Shown here piece by piece: positions 7,587 through 17,630 of a stretch of 64,000 nt of DNA. The stretch is taken from contig NZ_CP077091.1 of assembly GCF_014268595.2 (NCBI RefSeq), positions 1,076,501 through 1,140,500 of the forward strand, read 5' to 3'. The translations under genes and the position numbers were made by a program. How positions within the stretch are numbered: the first letter of the stretch is position 1; each line of letters begins with the position of its first letter. This DNA comes from Pseudomonas hamedanensis (lineage in GTDB: Bacteria > Pseudomonadota > Gammaproteobacteria > Pseudomonadales > Pseudomonadaceae). The notes under the pieces were generated by a model. The model made no database searches. It saw only the letters and a list, made by a program, of their open reading frames with translations, and had not been told where the DNA came from.

Positions 7587-9347
7587 TCAGCGCTCCTGCA
7601 ACATCGCCTGCATCTGCCAGAGCGTGCGAAAGCGACCTTGGCGAAGGCGCAGTTCATCAGGCGGGCCGTCTTGCACAATCTCGCCTCGCTCCAGGACGAG
7701 CACCCGATCGAAGCTGGCAATGGTCGAGAGCCGGTGCGCCACCGCGAGCACCGTTCTGCCACGCATCAGATTGGTGAGGGCACGCTGGATAATCGCTTCG
7801 GAATCCGAGTCCAGCGCCGACGTCGCCTCGTCGAGAATCAGAATCGGCGCGTCCTTGAGAAAGGCCCGGGCCAGCCCCAGGCGCTGACGCTGACCGCCGG
7901 AAAGCGTCACCCCACGCTCACCGACCAACGTGTGATAGCCGTTGGGCAAGGCCTGCACGAACTCATCGCAGAACGCCTGCCGCGCGGCATCGATAATCTG
8001 CTGCTCCGTGGCGTGAGGCTGGCCGTAGCCGATGTTTTCCAGAATGCTGCGATTGAACAGGGCCGGCTCTTGCGGCACGACGGCGATCTGTCGACGCAAG
8101 CTGTCCTGGCTGACCGAACGGATGTCGCGGTCATCGATAAGGATGACGCCGCTTTGCACGTCATCCAGTCGTTGCAACAAGCTGAGCAAGGTCGACTTTC
8201 CCGAGCCGGAGGTGCCGGCAATGCCAACGCTTTGCCCGGGCGCAATGTCGAGGAAGAAATGCTTGAACACCTGACAGCCGTCCGGGTAGGCATAGCTGAC
8301 GTCGAGCAATTTGATGCTGCCGCGCGTCGGTGCCAGCTCGTGCGGCGTATCGCGCAGCTCGTGCGGTTGAGCGATGATCCCGAGCGTCTCGGCGATCACG
8401 CCCATTTGCTGGCTGGTGTCGACCAGTGCCAGCGCAAGGTCGCGCGAGCCGTGCAGAATGCGGAACGTCAGCGCGCTGACCATCACCACATCGCCCGCGG
8501 TGACTTCACCCTGGCGCCACAACAGGATCGCCCACCCCAGCATTGCACCGGCCATGATCGACAGGCAGATATCGTGCAGCACCCGCGCCTTTTCCAGGTA
8601 AATCCAGCTGCGCCGATGCGCGCGGGCCTCCACGCCTATCTCGCGCTCCAGGCGCTGGCGTTCGCGTTCACGGCCGGAGAACGCCTTGATGGTCCAGACG
8701 TTGGACACCAGGTCGACGATCTCGCCACCGACGCGCGCCGACTGCGAGGCAAAAGCGATGTGGCGATTCCGACCGCGCACGCCGACCACCGTGAGCAATG
8801 CTGCCACCAGCAACACGCAGACGATCAAGGCTAGCGCCATGGAATCGCGGACCGCAAACAACACCACCACCGCACCGAGAAAGTCCACACACGGCGGGAC
8901 GATGCGCCACGCCAAGCCGCCGTAGACAACATCGGCGGCACCGCCCGCCGCGGCCACCCGGTTGGCCAGCGACCCGCTGAAGTGCCGTTTGAAATAGCGC
9001 ATCGGGTGGCCGGTCAGGTGATGAAAAAGATCCACGCGCAAATCCGCGCAACTGCCGACCACGGTGTGACAACCCACCCAGCCGCCCAGGCGCCACAGTA
9101 CATTCTCGACAACGATCAACGCGATGAACAGGCTGAACGCGCGCCACACTTGCTCGGTCTGCGCGTCTCCGGCCATCGCATCGACGAGCATTTTCATGCC
9201 GTACTGCACCGCCACCGCACAACACGCAGCGCCAATCACCAGCGACAACATGGCGCTGAAATGGAACGGACGCACCCTGACGTAACGCCATAAAAATGCG
9301 CTGGCGGTGGCCGGCAGTGGCGCGTCACGCAAGTGCTGAAAGTTCAT
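7587..9347 (-). CDS. ABC transporter, fused permease and ATPase (exporter type)
   Basis: The product is about 586 residues. The N-terminal six-helix transmembrane domain spans roughly residues 20-310 and the ATPase follows. Walker A is GTSGSGKST, the signature is LSGGQRQRLGLAR, Walker B is ILILDEATSALD, and the H-loop is VAHRLST. The ATG at 9347 overlaps the stop of the glycosidase-like gene (ATGA). A TTG nine bases further upstream is less likely. As the last gene of a glycan operon, it may export the lipid-linked or soluble saccharide made by its neighbours; that role is inference. Confidence 0.85.
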   Translation of the reverse strand: MNFQHLRDAPLPATASAFLWRYVRVRPFHFSAMLSLVIGAACCAVAVQYGMKMLVDAMAGDAQTEQVWRAFSLFIALIVVENVLWRLGGWVGCHTVVGSCADLRVDLFHHLTGHPMRYFKRHFSGSLANRVAAAGGAADVVYGGLAWRIVPPCVDFLGAVVVLFAVRDSMALALIVCVLLVAALLTVVGVRGRNRHIAFASQSARVGGEIVDLVSNVWTIKAFSGRERERQRLEREIGVEARAHRRSWIYLEKARVLHDICLSIMAGAMLGWAILLWRQGEVTAGDVVMVSALTFRILHGSRDLALALVDTSQQMGVIAETLGIIAQPHELRDTPHELAPTRGSIKLLDVSYAYPDGCQVFKHFFLDIAPGQSVGIAGTSGSGKSTLLSLLQRLDDVQSGVILIDDRDIRSVSQDSLRRQIAVVPQEPALFNRSILENIGYGQPHATEQQIIDAARQAFCDEFVQALPNGYHTLVGERGVTLSGGQRQRLGLARAFLKDAPILILDEATSALDSDSEAIIQRALTNLMRGRTVLAVAHRLSTIASFDRVLVLERGEIVQDGPPDELRLRQGRFRTLWQMQAMLQER

Positions 9348-10546
9348 CGCTGCCAACGCTCCCGTTGCTTGCCATCAATGCCGTGCGTGCATGCGTTGAT
9401 CTGTGCGCCAACTTGGGCAAGCTCGACGCACAACGGATGAAAACCTGCGCGCTCACCTTCGCCATCGGGGTAACCGAAGACGCCGGTGGGGCAATAACGG
9501 TCATCATCCCAACCCGGATAATCGAGAAACGGATACCAACAAATGCCTTGCACCGGCACCCCACGCTCGAGCGCCAACCGCACTTGATCGACGACATAAC
9601 GCAGCCAGGGCACGCGTTCGAGATCCTCCGCCCCGGTTTCTGAAATCAGTAACGGTCGCTGGTAACGTTGATGGAGCTCTTTGAGCATGCCGGCCAGCGG
9701 GCGGTAATCCGGCTCACCGCGCTGGATCCGAGCCCCCTCGAAGTACCATTGGTTATGCGGGTAAAAGTTCGCGCCGATGATGTCCAGGTAATGCTCTTGT
9801 CCGCCCAGTCCGGGCCATTGGCGCCCGGTGAGCAAATCCCAGGCTTCGAACTGTGCCAGCCGGTAGCGCTCGGCGTGTTCCCTGTCCTCGCTGCGCCGCG
9901 AAGCCGAGATGACGTTGATCAGTGGGTCGCATTGCACGAACCGCGCATCAGGCGCGTGCGCTCGAATCGCTTCGATCGCGGCGATGCTTGCCCGCACCAA
10001 CTGATGCTTGAGTTCCTGCCCGCGTCCCTGGGCGCCGGGGTTGAAATAACCGACGTCGCCCCCCGCCCAACTCCAGAACGATATTTCGTTGATCGGCGAG
10101 AAAAACGGCACGCTGATACCCTCGTCGATCATCAATCGCGCCACGGCCCCGGCGAACCGGGCGAAGTGCTCGACGAAGGACGGCTGCCAGATATCCAAGT
10201 GATCCGGGTAGCCGTAATGGCAGAGGTCCCAGACCACTTGCAATTGCCGGCCTTGCGCCGCTTTGAGCATCGGCAGAAAACTGCTCCAGTCGTAGCGACC
10301 CGGACTGCGCTCGATCAAGTGCCAGCGCAGTCCGTCCCGCGCGCAACGGATATTCAAATCGCTCAGATGCCGATAATCCCTGTCCACCCATTGCGCATGG
10401 CCTGTGCTGCAGAGCAAGTCCAGACGCTGGCCATCCCGGCGCCGATGACTGGAACACTCGTAGCCGGCCATCACGAAGCTGTCGAAGAGCGTGCGATGCA
10501 CACGCTCGGCGGGTTCGCGTCCGTCACCCTTCGACTGTGCCGTCAT
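9344..10546 (-). CDS. clan GH-A glycoside hydrolase-like protein (GH1-like)
   Basis: The 400-residue TIM-barrel-like protein has no signal peptide. The likely acid/base Glu is in FFSPINEISFWSW (strand-4 NE motif) and the likely nucleophile is in PLLISETGAED (strand-7 motif). RCARDGLRWHLIERSPGRYD and LQVVWDLCHYGYPDHLD are also typical of GH1-like enzymes. Such proteins often sit beside sugar-nucleotide mutases in glycan clusters, where they may trim or remodel a product. Its ATG overlaps the stop of glf and its own stop overlaps the ABC gene start. Substrate unknown. Confidence 0.75.
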   Translation of the reverse strand: MTAQSKGDGREPAERVHRTLFDSFVMAGYECSSHRRRDGQRLDLLCSTGHAQWVDRDYRHLSDLNIRCARDGLRWHLIERSPGRYDWSSFLPMLKAAQGRQLQVVWDLCHYGYPDHLDIWQPSFVEHFARFAGAVARLMIDEGISVPFFSPINEISFWSWAGGDVGYFNPGAQGRGQELKHQLVRASIAAIEAIRAHAPDARFVQCDPLINVISASRRSEDREHAERYRLAQFEAWDLLTGRQWPGLGGQEHYLDIIGANFYPHNQWYFEGARIQRGEPDYRPLAGMLKELHQRYQRPLLISETGAEDLERVPWLRYVVDQVRLALERGVPVQGICWYPFLDYPGWDDDRYCPTGVFGYPDGEGERAGFHPLCVELAQVGAQINACTHGIDGKQRERWQR

Positions 10547-11736
10547 CAGGCGTCCAGCCCCGCTTCGGCCGGCAACGCTGCGCTCTGCGCTTCGATATCG
10601 CGGTACAGCGCGAGCGCCTGCCCGACGACCTGATCCATGTTGTAGTACTTGTAGGTGCCCAGGCGACCGAGAAACGTCACGTTCGGCGTTTGCTCCGCGA
10701 GCGCCCGATAGCGTTTGTACAACTCGGCATTTTCAGGCCGTGGCACGGGGTAATAGGGATCGCCGTCGTCACAGGGAAATTCGTAACTGATGCTGGTACG
10801 CGGATGAGTCTGCCCGGTCAGATGTTTGTACTCGGTGATGCGCGTGTACGGCACCTCGGGGTCGGGAAAATTGACCACCGCCACCGGTTGATAGCGTTCC
10901 TGCTCCAGCGTCTGGTGTTCGAAGCGCAACGAACGATAGGGCAAGCGACCCAACTGAAAATCGAAATATTCATCGATCGGCCCGCAATAGATAACGTGCC
11001 TGAACTTCACGGCATGGCGCACTTGCTTGAAGTCGGTGCTCAACAGCAGATCGATTCGCGGGTGATCGATCATCCGCTCGAACATCCGCGTGTAACCGTC
11101 CCGGGGCATGATCTGGAACGTGTCGGTGAAATAACGATCGTCTTCATTGGTGCGAGTCGGCACCCGCGAGGTGACCGACTTGTCCAGCGCCGAAGGATCG
11201 AGCCCCCACTGCTTGCGGGTATAGCCGCGAAAGAATTTTTCATACAGTTCGCGACCGATCTGGTTGACCACCACGTCTTCGGACGTGCGAATCGTCGCCA
11301 CCGGTTCCGCGCGCTCGGCCAGAAACTGTTCGGCCTGTGCCGACGTCATCGACAAACCGTAGAGCGCGTTGAGGGTCGCCAGATTGATCGGGATCGGCAG
11401 CAACTGACCGTCAACCTTGGCCAGCACCCGGTGTTCGTAGGGGCGCCACTGGGTGAAACGCGACAGGTAATCGACGATGCGCTGGGCGTTGGTATGGAAG
11501 ATGTGCGGACCGTAACGGTGCACCAGCAGGCCTGCCGCATCGTAGTGGTCGTAGGCGTTGCCAGCGATGTGATTGCGACGATCGATCAGCAACACCTGGC
11601 GACCGAGACCTTCGGCCAGCCGTTCGGCGATGACACTGCCGGCAAACCCGGCACCAACGATAAGGTAGTCATAGGCACTGTCTGCGCCCTGGCGGGATGG
11701 GCCGGATCGGGCGGCTTCTAGGGTTATCTGAGGCAT
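10546..11736 (-). CDS. glf: UDP-galactopyranose mutase
   Basis: The FAD-binding N-terminus is YDYLIVGAGFAGSVIAERLA with IDRRNHIAGNAYD, followed by YGPHIFHTNAQRIVDYL and FFRGYTRKQWGLDPS, all characteristic of Glf. YCGPIDEYFDFQLGRLPYRS and YTRITEYKHLTGQ continue the family pattern. The enzyme interconverts UDP-galactopyranose and UDP-galactofuranose in the cytoplasm. I chose the ATG at 11736 (MPQITLEAARSG), with GGAG 9 bases upstream; it overlaps the glycosyltransferase gene by 13 bases. With galE divergent nearby, the locus can supply UDP-Galf from UDP-glucose. Confidence 0.92.
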   Translation of the reverse strand: MPQITLEAARSGPSRQGADSAYDYLIVGAGFAGSVIAERLAEGLGRQVLLIDRRNHIAGNAYDHYDAAGLLVHRYGPHIFHTNAQRIVDYLSRFTQWRPYEHRVLAKVDGQLLPIPINLATLNALYGLSMTSAQAEQFLAERAEPVATIRTSEDVVVNQIGRELYEKFFRGYTRKQWGLDPSALDKSVTSRVPTRTNEDDRYFTDTFQIMPRDGYTRMFERMIDHPRIDLLLSTDFKQVRHAVKFRHVIYCGPIDEYFDFQLGRLPYRSLRFEHQTLEQERYQPVAVVNFPDPEVPYTRITEYKHLTGQTHPRTSISYEFPCDDGDPYYPVPRPENAELYKRYRALAEQTPNVTFLGRLGTYKYYNMDQVVGQALALYRDIEAQSAALPAEAGLDA

Positions 11737-12893
11737 TCGATCTGCTCCTTCATGAAACGGCAGGTGTTGTCCCAAGACATGCCTTCAATGGCCGCATTGG
11801 CTTTTTGCAGAAATTCGTCGGTGCCTTTGAGCCCCAACGCGCGTTCAATGGCTTCGATGAACGCCTCGGCCGTGCCCGCGATGAACACGGCGCCGCTTTG
11901 CCCGTAGCCGCTGATGACGTCGTGGATCGGCGTCGACACCACCGGGCACCCACCGGCCAGATATTCCGGGGTTTTGGTCGGGCTGATAAAACGCGTGGAA
12001 GCGTTGAGCGCGAACGGCATCAGCGCCACGTCCCAACCGCTGAGATACGCCGGCAGCTCGGCATATTGCTTCGCGCCCAGGTAATGAATGTTCGGCCGTC
12101 GTGGCAGCGTCTGCGGGTCGATCTTGACGACCGGCCCGACCAGCACGATTTGCCAGTCGGCGCGCCGCTGTGCCACTTGCTCGATCAACTCAATATCGAA
12201 ACGCTCGTCAATGACGCCAAAAAAACCCAGGCGTGGCCGCGCGATCGGCGCCTGATCCGAAGGTTCCGACAAGGCCTGGCGCGCTACCGCAAAGTGCGCG
12301 ATGTCGACACTGCTGGGCACCGGGTAAGCGTTGCCATGCTGGCGTTGCTTGACCTCCCACAAACTGACACCACCGGTGAACACGACGTCCGCCCTGCCCA
12401 TCAATAGCCGTTCCATGTCGATCAGTTGCGCCGGTGCGCCCTTGAACGCAGACAGCTCATCCATGCAGTCGTAGACCGTGACCTGTGCGTCCAGGTGATC
12501 GGTAAAAGCCAGGCTCATCGGCGTGAAATACCAGAGCAGAAGCTCGCCCTGCGCGCGTCCGGCCAGCAACTGGTCAAGCAAACTGCGCTGCGCCTGCACG
12601 ACGGCTTCAGGACTTAAGCCCTCGGGCATGTGCGGGACCACCACCTGGATTCCTTCTGCCGGGGTGGAGGTGTCCAGCCAGGGCGTATCGCCAGGCGAAA
12701 TCACCGGTTCTTCAAAGAAGATCACGTCGTAGTTTTTCGCCAGACGCGACATCACGTGCTGCGGTCGCTGGAAGACAAAACCCCAGCGCAAGTGAGACAG
12801 GCACACCAGTGTGGGTCGAAGCTGTGGCGACAGTTCGACAACATTTTGTGCAGTGAGAATCGGCGACTGTTCAGGTTGTTCGGCAAGGTTCAT
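11724..12893 (-). CDS. glycosyltransferase, GT-B fold (family 4-like)
   Basis: The product has 389 residues. The N-terminal half contains PTLVCLSHLRWGFVFQRPQ, often found in cluster-associated transferases, then TVYDCMDELSAFKGA. The C-terminal nucleotide-sugar domain contains RLGFFGVIDERFDIELI, WQIVLVGPVVKIDP, NIHYLGAKQYAELPAYL and SPTKTPEYLAGGCPVVSTP, the last carrying the E-x7-like donor-binding loop (TPEYLAGG). It is first in the operon with glf, so a galactofuranosyl or related transfer is plausible. Donor and acceptor are not shown by sequence. Confidence 0.85.
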   Translation of the reverse strand: MNLAEQPEQSPILTAQNVVELSPQLRPTLVCLSHLRWGFVFQRPQHVMSRLAKNYDVIFFEEPVISPGDTPWLDTSTPAEGIQVVVPHMPEGLSPEAVVQAQRSLLDQLLAGRAQGELLLWYFTPMSLAFTDHLDAQVTVYDCMDELSAFKGAPAQLIDMERLLMGRADVVFTGGVSLWEVKQRQHGNAYPVPSSVDIAHFAVARQALSEPSDQAPIARPRLGFFGVIDERFDIELIEQVAQRRADWQIVLVGPVVKIDPQTLPRRPNIHYLGAKQYAELPAYLSGWDVALMPFALNASTRFISPTKTPEYLAGGCPVVSTPIHDVISGYGQSGAVFIAGTAEAFIEAIERALGLKGTDEFLQKANAAIEGMSWDNTCRFMKEQIECLR

Positions 12894-13210
12894 AGCAAGG
12901 CCCTTATCAAGAGAAGGAAAGACGGCTCAAGGTCGAGCCATCGGGCCGTAACACCTGTGAAACAACGGGTGTCCGGCATCTCTCGATGAGTCCGTACGGC
13001 TCTTGAAGCTTGGAAACACGGCGTTCACAAGGCGTTCAAAAGATCCGTGATCGAAGCCGATGAACTGCACATACCGGCTGGCCAACCGGTTTGAACTCCG
13101 CACTGAAAGTGCCCCCTACCCTTCAACAGGCAACGTTGCTGCTGCCGCTGCGACGGCGGCAAATCAACGAAACAGCCAGCGAAAAAATCATCGTGATTGA
13201 GGGCGGACGC
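12894..13210. promoter_or_regulatory. divergent promoter region between the glycosyltransferase operon and galE
   Basis: This 317-bp gap holds the start regions of two opposite transcripts. A short dyad, ACCGGCTGGCCAACCGGT, lies near 13073-13090. An open frame upstream of and in frame with galE has no ribosome site and was not called. No specific promoter could be assigned. Confidence 0.4.
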
Positions 13211-14236
13211 ATGATCTTGATAACGGGCGGTGCGGGATACATCGGTGCGCACGTCGCACTGGAGCTGATGAACAAAGACGAGGACGTGCTGATTCTGGAC
13301 AACTTGTGCAACAGCCAACGTTCAGCCATCGACCGCATCAGTACGCTGGCCGGCAGGCGGCCCGGATTCGTTCAGGGCGATGTGCGAAACCGGCACTTGC
13401 TCGATACGCTGCTGCGCGATTACCCGGTCGATGCGGTGGTGCATTGCGCCGGACTCAAGGCTGTCGGTGAAAGCGTGCATGAGCCGTTGCGCTACTACGA
13501 CAACAACGTCGGCGGCAGCCTGACCCTGTGCCAGGCGATGGCGCAGGCCGGTGTGTTCACGCTGGTGTTCAGTTCATCGGCAACGGTGTATGGCGACTGC
13601 ACGACGATGCCGATCAACGAATCATGTGCCACCGGGCAACCGACCAATCCCTACGGGATGTCGAAACTGATGGCGGAGAACATCATGAAAAGTGTCGCCA
13701 GCTCCGATCCGCGCTGGTCCATTGGCCTGCTGCGTTACTTCAATCCGATCGGCGCGCATCCCTCAGGTCTTCTGGGCGAGGCGCCACTCAACCAGCCGAA
13801 TAATCTGCTGCCTTATCTGCTGCAGGTCGCGAGTGGCCAACGCGAGGCTTTGTCTGTGTTCGGTACGGACTACGCAACGCCGGACGGTACCGGCGTGCGC
13901 GATTACATCCATATCGTAGATCTGGCGCAGGGACACACCTGCGCCCTTGAGGCGTTGGGTCAACGCAGCGGGGTGAATATCTGGAATCTCGGAACGGGAC
14001 GCGGCTATTCCGTTCTGGAACTGGTCAGCGCCTTTGAACGAGTGAGTGGCGTGCCGATTCCGCTGGCGTTCAAGGCGCGCCGGCCGGGCGATGTGACCTG
14101 CTGCTGGGCAGACCCGCAAAAAGCCGCCGATGAATTGGCCTGGCGCGCGCGCCACTCGCTGGAAACAATGCTCGCCGACGCGTGGCGCTGGCAATGCAAC
14201 CAGCTGCAAACGGAGTGGGTTCAACAGGCCAATTGA
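13211..14236 (+). CDS. galE: UDP-glucose 4-epimerase
   Basis: The product has 341 residues. It is an extended short-chain dehydrogenase with the NAD-binding motif MILITGGAGYIGAHVALELM at the very N-terminus and LILDNLCNSQRSAIDRI. The active-site block includes FSSSATVYGD and NPYGMSKLMAE (YxxxK), and LRYFNPIGAHPSGLLGE is typical of GalE. The enzyme interconverts UDP-glucose and UDP-galactose, the substrate of the divergent glf product. I chose the ATG at 13211, with GAGGG upstream, because the family motif begins there. Confidence 0.93.
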   Translation: MILITGGAGYIGAHVALELMNKDEDVLILDNLCNSQRSAIDRISTLAGRRPGFVQGDVRNRHLLDTLLRDYPVDAVVHCAGLKAVGESVHEPLRYYDNNVGGSLTLCQAMAQAGVFTLVFSSSATVYGDCTTMPINESCATGQPTNPYGMSKLMAENIMKSVASSDPRWSIGLLRYFNPIGAHPSGLLGEAPLNQPNNLLPYLLQVASGQREALSVFGTDYATPDGTGVRDYIHIVDLAQGHTCALEALGQRSGVNIWNLGTGRGYSVLELVSAFERVSGVPIPLAFKARRPGDVTCCWADPQKAADELAWRARHSLETMLADAWRWQCNQLQTEWVQQAN

Positions 14237-14555
14237 AACCCGCGTTGCCCTGAGGCGGGTCGCACCGCCCGCCCGCGCAAGACCGCCCGCTGCCTGCCAT
14301 CGCTGGTGGCGGGCGATGGCTTGTCGCGTCGCCATACAACTGCCTTCTTGATTATGCGACAATGCGCGCAATGTCCAACATGATCCCCGCATGCATCGCT
14401 CAGCAGCCTGGCCACCACGGCCAAAGGTTGCTGGCGGCGCATGCGCGTTGGCTCAACTCAAGCTCAGACTGGGCGGAGCCGGAAAAGCTCCAGATTGGTA
14501 TCAAGTCGGTATCAGGCACATATGACCAGCTCTAAACCATTGATAGGTAAGGTAA
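14237..14555. other. intergenic region between galE and ybiT
   Basis: No gene is supported here. A hairpin, GCCATCGC at 14297-14304 with its complement near 14315-14322, lies about 60 bases after galE, without a clear T-run. The 200 bases before ybiT presumably carry its promoter, but none was assigned. Confidence 0.4.
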
Positions 14556-16142
14556 TTGATCTCCACAGCTAACATCACGATGCAGTTCGGCGCCAAGCCG
14601 CTCTTCGAAAACGTTTCGGTCAAATTCGGCGCGGGCAATCGCTACGGCCTGATCGGCGCCAACGGTTGCGGCAAGTCGACCTTCATGAAAATCCTCGGCG
14701 GCGATCTCGATCCGTCCGGCGGCCAGGTCATGCTCGAGCCGAACGTGCGTCTGGGCAAGCTGCGCCAGGACCAGTTCGCTTACGAAGAATTCACCGTGAT
14801 CGACACCGTGATCATGGGTCACGAAGAGCTGTGGAAGGTCAAGGCCGAGCGCGATCGCATCTACTCGCTGGCGGAAATGTCCGAAGAAGACGGCATGGCC
14901 GTCGCCGAGCTGGAAACCGAATTCGCCGAGATGGACGGCTACACCGCCGAATCCCGCGCCGGCGAACTGTTGCTGGGTCTGGGCATTCCACTGGAACAGC
15001 ATTTCGGCCCGATGAGCGAAGTCTCGCCAGGCTGGAAACTGCGTGTGCTGCTGGCGCAGGCACTGTTCTCCGATCCGGAAGTGCTGTTGCTCGACGAACC
15101 GACCAACCACCTGGACATCAACACCATTCGCTGGCTGGAAAACATCCTGACCCAGCGTAACAGCCTGATGATCATCATATCCCACGACCGTCACTTCCTG
15201 AACAGCGTGTGCACGCACATGGCTGACCTGGATTACGGCGAACTGCGTCTGTTCCCGGGCAACTACGACGAATACATGACCGTGGCGACTCAGTCCCGCG
15301 AGCAATTGCTGTCGGACAACGCCAAGAAGAAAGCGCAGATTTCCGAACTGCAATCGTTCGTCAGCCGCTTCTCGGCCAACGCCTCGAAAGCCAAGCAAGC
15401 CACCTCTCGCGCCAAGGCAATCGACAAGATCCAGCTGGCCGAGGTCAAGCCTTCCAGCCGCGTCAGCCCGTTCATTCGTTTCGAGCAGAACAAGAAGCTG
15501 CACCGTCAGGCAGTCATGGTCGAAAAAATGGCCAAGGGTTTCGATGGCAAGCCGCTGTTCAAGGACTTCAGCTTCCAGGTTGAAGCCGGCGAGCGCGTCG
15601 CGATCATCGGCCCGAACGGTATCGGCAAAACCACCCTGCTGCGCACCCTGGTCAACGAACTGACCCCGGATGCCGGTAGCGTGAAATGGACCGATGCCGC
15701 GGAACTGGGCTACTACGCTCAGGACCACGCCCACGACTTCGAAGACGACGTGACGCTGTTCGACTGGATGGGTCAGTGGACCCAGGGCGAGCAGATGATT
15801 CGTGGCACGCTGGGCCGCATGCTGTTTTCCAACGACGAGATCCTCAAGTCGGTCAAAGTCATTTCCGGGGGTGAGCAAGGTCGCATGCTGTTCGGCAAGC
15901 TGATCCTGCAAAAGCCGAACGTGCTGATCATGGACGAACCGACCAACCACTTGGACATGGAATCGATCGAGGCGCTGAACCTGGCGCTGGAAAACTATCC
16001 GGGCACGCTGATCTTCGTCAGCCACGACCGTGAGTTCGTATCGTCCCTGGCCACGCGCATCATCGAGCTGAGCCCGAACGGCGTGACCGACTTCAGCGGC
16101 ACCTACGATGATTACCTGCGTAGCCAGGGCGTCGTGTTTTAA
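14556..16142 (+). CDS. ybiT: ABC-F family ATPase YbiT
   Basis: The 528-residue protein has two ATPase domains and no membrane segment. Walker A motifs are GANGCGKST and GPNGIGKTT, and both Walker B regions read [10 protein letters not shown] or [10 protein letters not shown]. The linker contains [20 protein letters not shown]. Near-identity to E. coli YbiT in blocks such as [20 protein letters not shown] supports the name over EttA or Uup. ABC-F factors bind the ribosomal E site and rescue or regulate translation. The start is a TTG at 14556 ([12 protein letters not shown]), preceded by AAGG; no in-frame ATG lies closer upstream. Confidence 0.92.
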   Translation: MISTANITMQFGAKPLFENVSVKFGAGNRYGLIGANGCGKSTFMKILGGDLDPSGGQVMLEPNVRLGKLRQDQFAYEEFTVIDTVIMGHEELWKVKAERDRIYSLAEMSEEDGMAVAELETEFAEMDGYTAESRAGELLLGLGIPLEQHFGPMSEVSPGWKLRVLLAQALFSDPEVLLLDEPTNHLDINTIRWLENILTQRNSLMIIISHDRHFLNSVCTHMADLDYGELRLFPGNYDEYMTVATQSREQLLSDNAKKKAQISELQSFVSRFSANASKAKQATSRAKAIDKIQLAEVKPSSRVSPFIRFEQNKKLHRQAVMVEKMAKGFDGKPLFKDFSFQVEAGERVAIIGPNGIGKTTLLRTLVNELTPDAGSVKWTDAAELGYYAQDHAHDFEDDVTLFDWMGQWTQGEQMIRGTLGRMLFSNDEILKSVKVISGGEQGRMLFGKLILQKPNVLIMDEPTNHLDMESIEALNLALENYPGTLIFVSHDREFVSSLATRIIELSPNGVTDFSGTYDDYLRSQGVVF

Positions 16143-16180
16143 GGGCAGCTTTTAGTTTCAAGCTGCAAGCTGCAAGTGAA

Positions 16181-16209
16181 AAGCCCTGTCCATGTGACAG
16201 GGCTTTTTT
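16181..16209 (+). terminator. Rho-independent terminator of ybiT
   Basis: AAGCCCTGTC pairs with GACAGGGCTT around a 5-base loop, followed by a T-run, about 40 bases after the ybiT stop. Confidence 0.9.
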
Positions 16210-16224
16210 GTATTCCGCGTTGTT

Positions 16225-16331
16225 GATCGTTCCCATGCTCCGCGTGGGAATGCAGCCCGGGACGCTCCGCGTCCCAACAGCGGACGCAGAGCGTCCTTGG
16301 AGGCGTTACCACGCAGAGCGTGGGAACGATC
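16225..16331. repeat. palindromic intergenic repeat (nested inverted repeats)
   Basis: The outer arms GATCGTTCCC and GGGAACGATC enclose smaller dyads such as GGGACGCTCCGCGTCCC and GGACGCAGAGCGTCC. The whole can fold into a long imperfect hairpin. The arms resemble a mobile intergenic repeat often seen in Pseudomonas genomes; that is from memory and was not checked here. Confidence 0.65.
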
Positions 16332-16426
16332 ATCGTTAAGGCGAAGTAGTTAGCCTGCTTTCTTTTGTCCCGCACCCAAGCCATCATGGCAAGAACTCTC
16401 CCACCGCCGCCCGCGAACGAGTTCCC

Positions 16427-17614
16427 ATGTCTGTGCAGCAGCCGCCATCTCAAAGCTCTCTGGCGATCACCCTGCAGATCGTCTCCATCGTTTTCTATAC
16501 CTTTATTGCTTTTCTCTGCATCGGTTTGCCGATTGCGGTGTTGCCCGGCTATGTGCATGAGCAACTGGGTTTCAGCGCGATCATCGCCGGGCTGGTGATC
16601 GGTTCGCAGTACCTCGCTACCCTGCTCAGCCGGCCGATGGCCGGGCGTATGTCGGACACGCTCGGCACCAAGCGGGCGATCATTTATGGCTTGTGGGGGA
16701 TCGTGCTCAGTGGCGTGCTGACGCTGCTCTCGACCTTGTTGCAAAGTTTTCCCCTGACCAGCCTGTTGATTCTCATTGCAGGGCGCTTGCTGCTTGGCAT
16801 CGCCCAAGGTCTGATCGGTGTCGGCACGATCAGTTGGTGCATGGGCCAGGTCGGTGTCGAGCACACAGCCAAATCCATCGGCTGGAACGGCATCGCCTCT
16901 TACGGCGCAATTGCCATTGGCGCGCCGCTGGGCGTGGTGATGGTCGCCGAATACGGTTTTGTCAGTCTGGGGATTGCCTTGTCGGCGTTGGCGGCGGTGG
17001 CGTTGTGGTTGATCCGCAACAAGCCATCGGTGCCGGTGATTCGTGGCGAGCGCCTGTCGTTCTGGACTGTGTTCGGCAAGATTGCGCCGTATGGCCTCAG
17101 CCTGACGCTAGCCTCGATTGGCTACGGCACGCTGACCACGTTCATTACGCTTTATTACCTCAACCGTGGCTGGACCGGCGCGGCCTACTGCCTGACCGTA
17201 TTTGGCGCGTGTTTCATTCTGTCGCGGCTTTTGTTTATCTCGGCGATTGCCCGGTTCGGTGGGTTTGCTTCGGCTATCGTCTGCATGACGGTGGAAACCG
17301 TCGGACTGGTGATGCTGTGGCTGGCGCCCTCCACCGCTTATGCGCTGATTGGCGCGGGGTTGGCGGGGTTTGGCCTGTCGCTGGTTTATCCTGCGCTGGG
17401 CGTTGAAGCAATCAAGCAAGTGCCGAGTTCCAGTCGTGGGTCGGGACTGGGCGCTTATGCGGTGTTCTTCGATCTGGCGCTGGCAATTGCCGGGCCGTTG
17501 ATGGGCGCGGTGGCGTTGAATCTGGGGTATTCGTGGATCTTCTTCAGCGCGGCGCTGTTATCGGTAGCCGGGTTGGGCCTGACCCTCCTGCTCAAGCGCC
17601 GCACAACCTCCTGA
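16427..17614 (+). CDS. MFS transporter, YhhS/YfcJ-like
   Basis: The 395-residue protein has twelve predicted membrane segments. The family loop RPMAGRMSDTLGTKRAII lies between segments 2 and 3. GRLLLGIAQGLIGVGTISWCMG and SIGWNGIASYGAIAIGAPLG match the UPF0226 (YhhS/YfcJ) group of putative sugar or drug carriers. It stands alone between the ybiT terminator and a REPIN. The substrate cannot be read from sequence. Confidence 0.85.
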   Translation: MSVQQPPSQSSLAITLQIVSIVFYTFIAFLCIGLPIAVLPGYVHEQLGFSAIIAGLVIGSQYLATLLSRPMAGRMSDTLGTKRAIIYGLWGIVLSGVLTLLSTLLQSFPLTSLLILIAGRLLLGIAQGLIGVGTISWCMGQVGVEHTAKSIGWNGIASYGAIAIGAPLGVVMVAEYGFVSLGIALSALAAVALWLIRNKPSVPVIRGERLSFWTVFGKIAPYGLSLTLASIGYGTLTTFITLYYLNRGWTGAAYCLTVFGACFILSRLLFISAIARFGGFASAIVCMTVETVGLVMLWLAPSTAYALIGAGLAGFGLSLVYPALGVEAIKQVPSSSRGSGLGAYAVFFDLALAIAGPLMGAVALNLGYSWIFFSAALLSVAGLGLTLLLKRRTTS

Positions 17615-17630
17615 AACCAACGATCCCCAT

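Noticed and set aside
13763-14392. 209-codon minus-strand frame opposite galE
   Set aside because: Shadow of galE; no ribosome site and no recognisable domain.
14532-16025. 497-codon open frame on the minus strand opposite ybiT
   Set aside because: It mirrors the ybiT coding strand, has a His/Gln-rich composition typical of antisense frames in GC-rich DNA, and has no family features.
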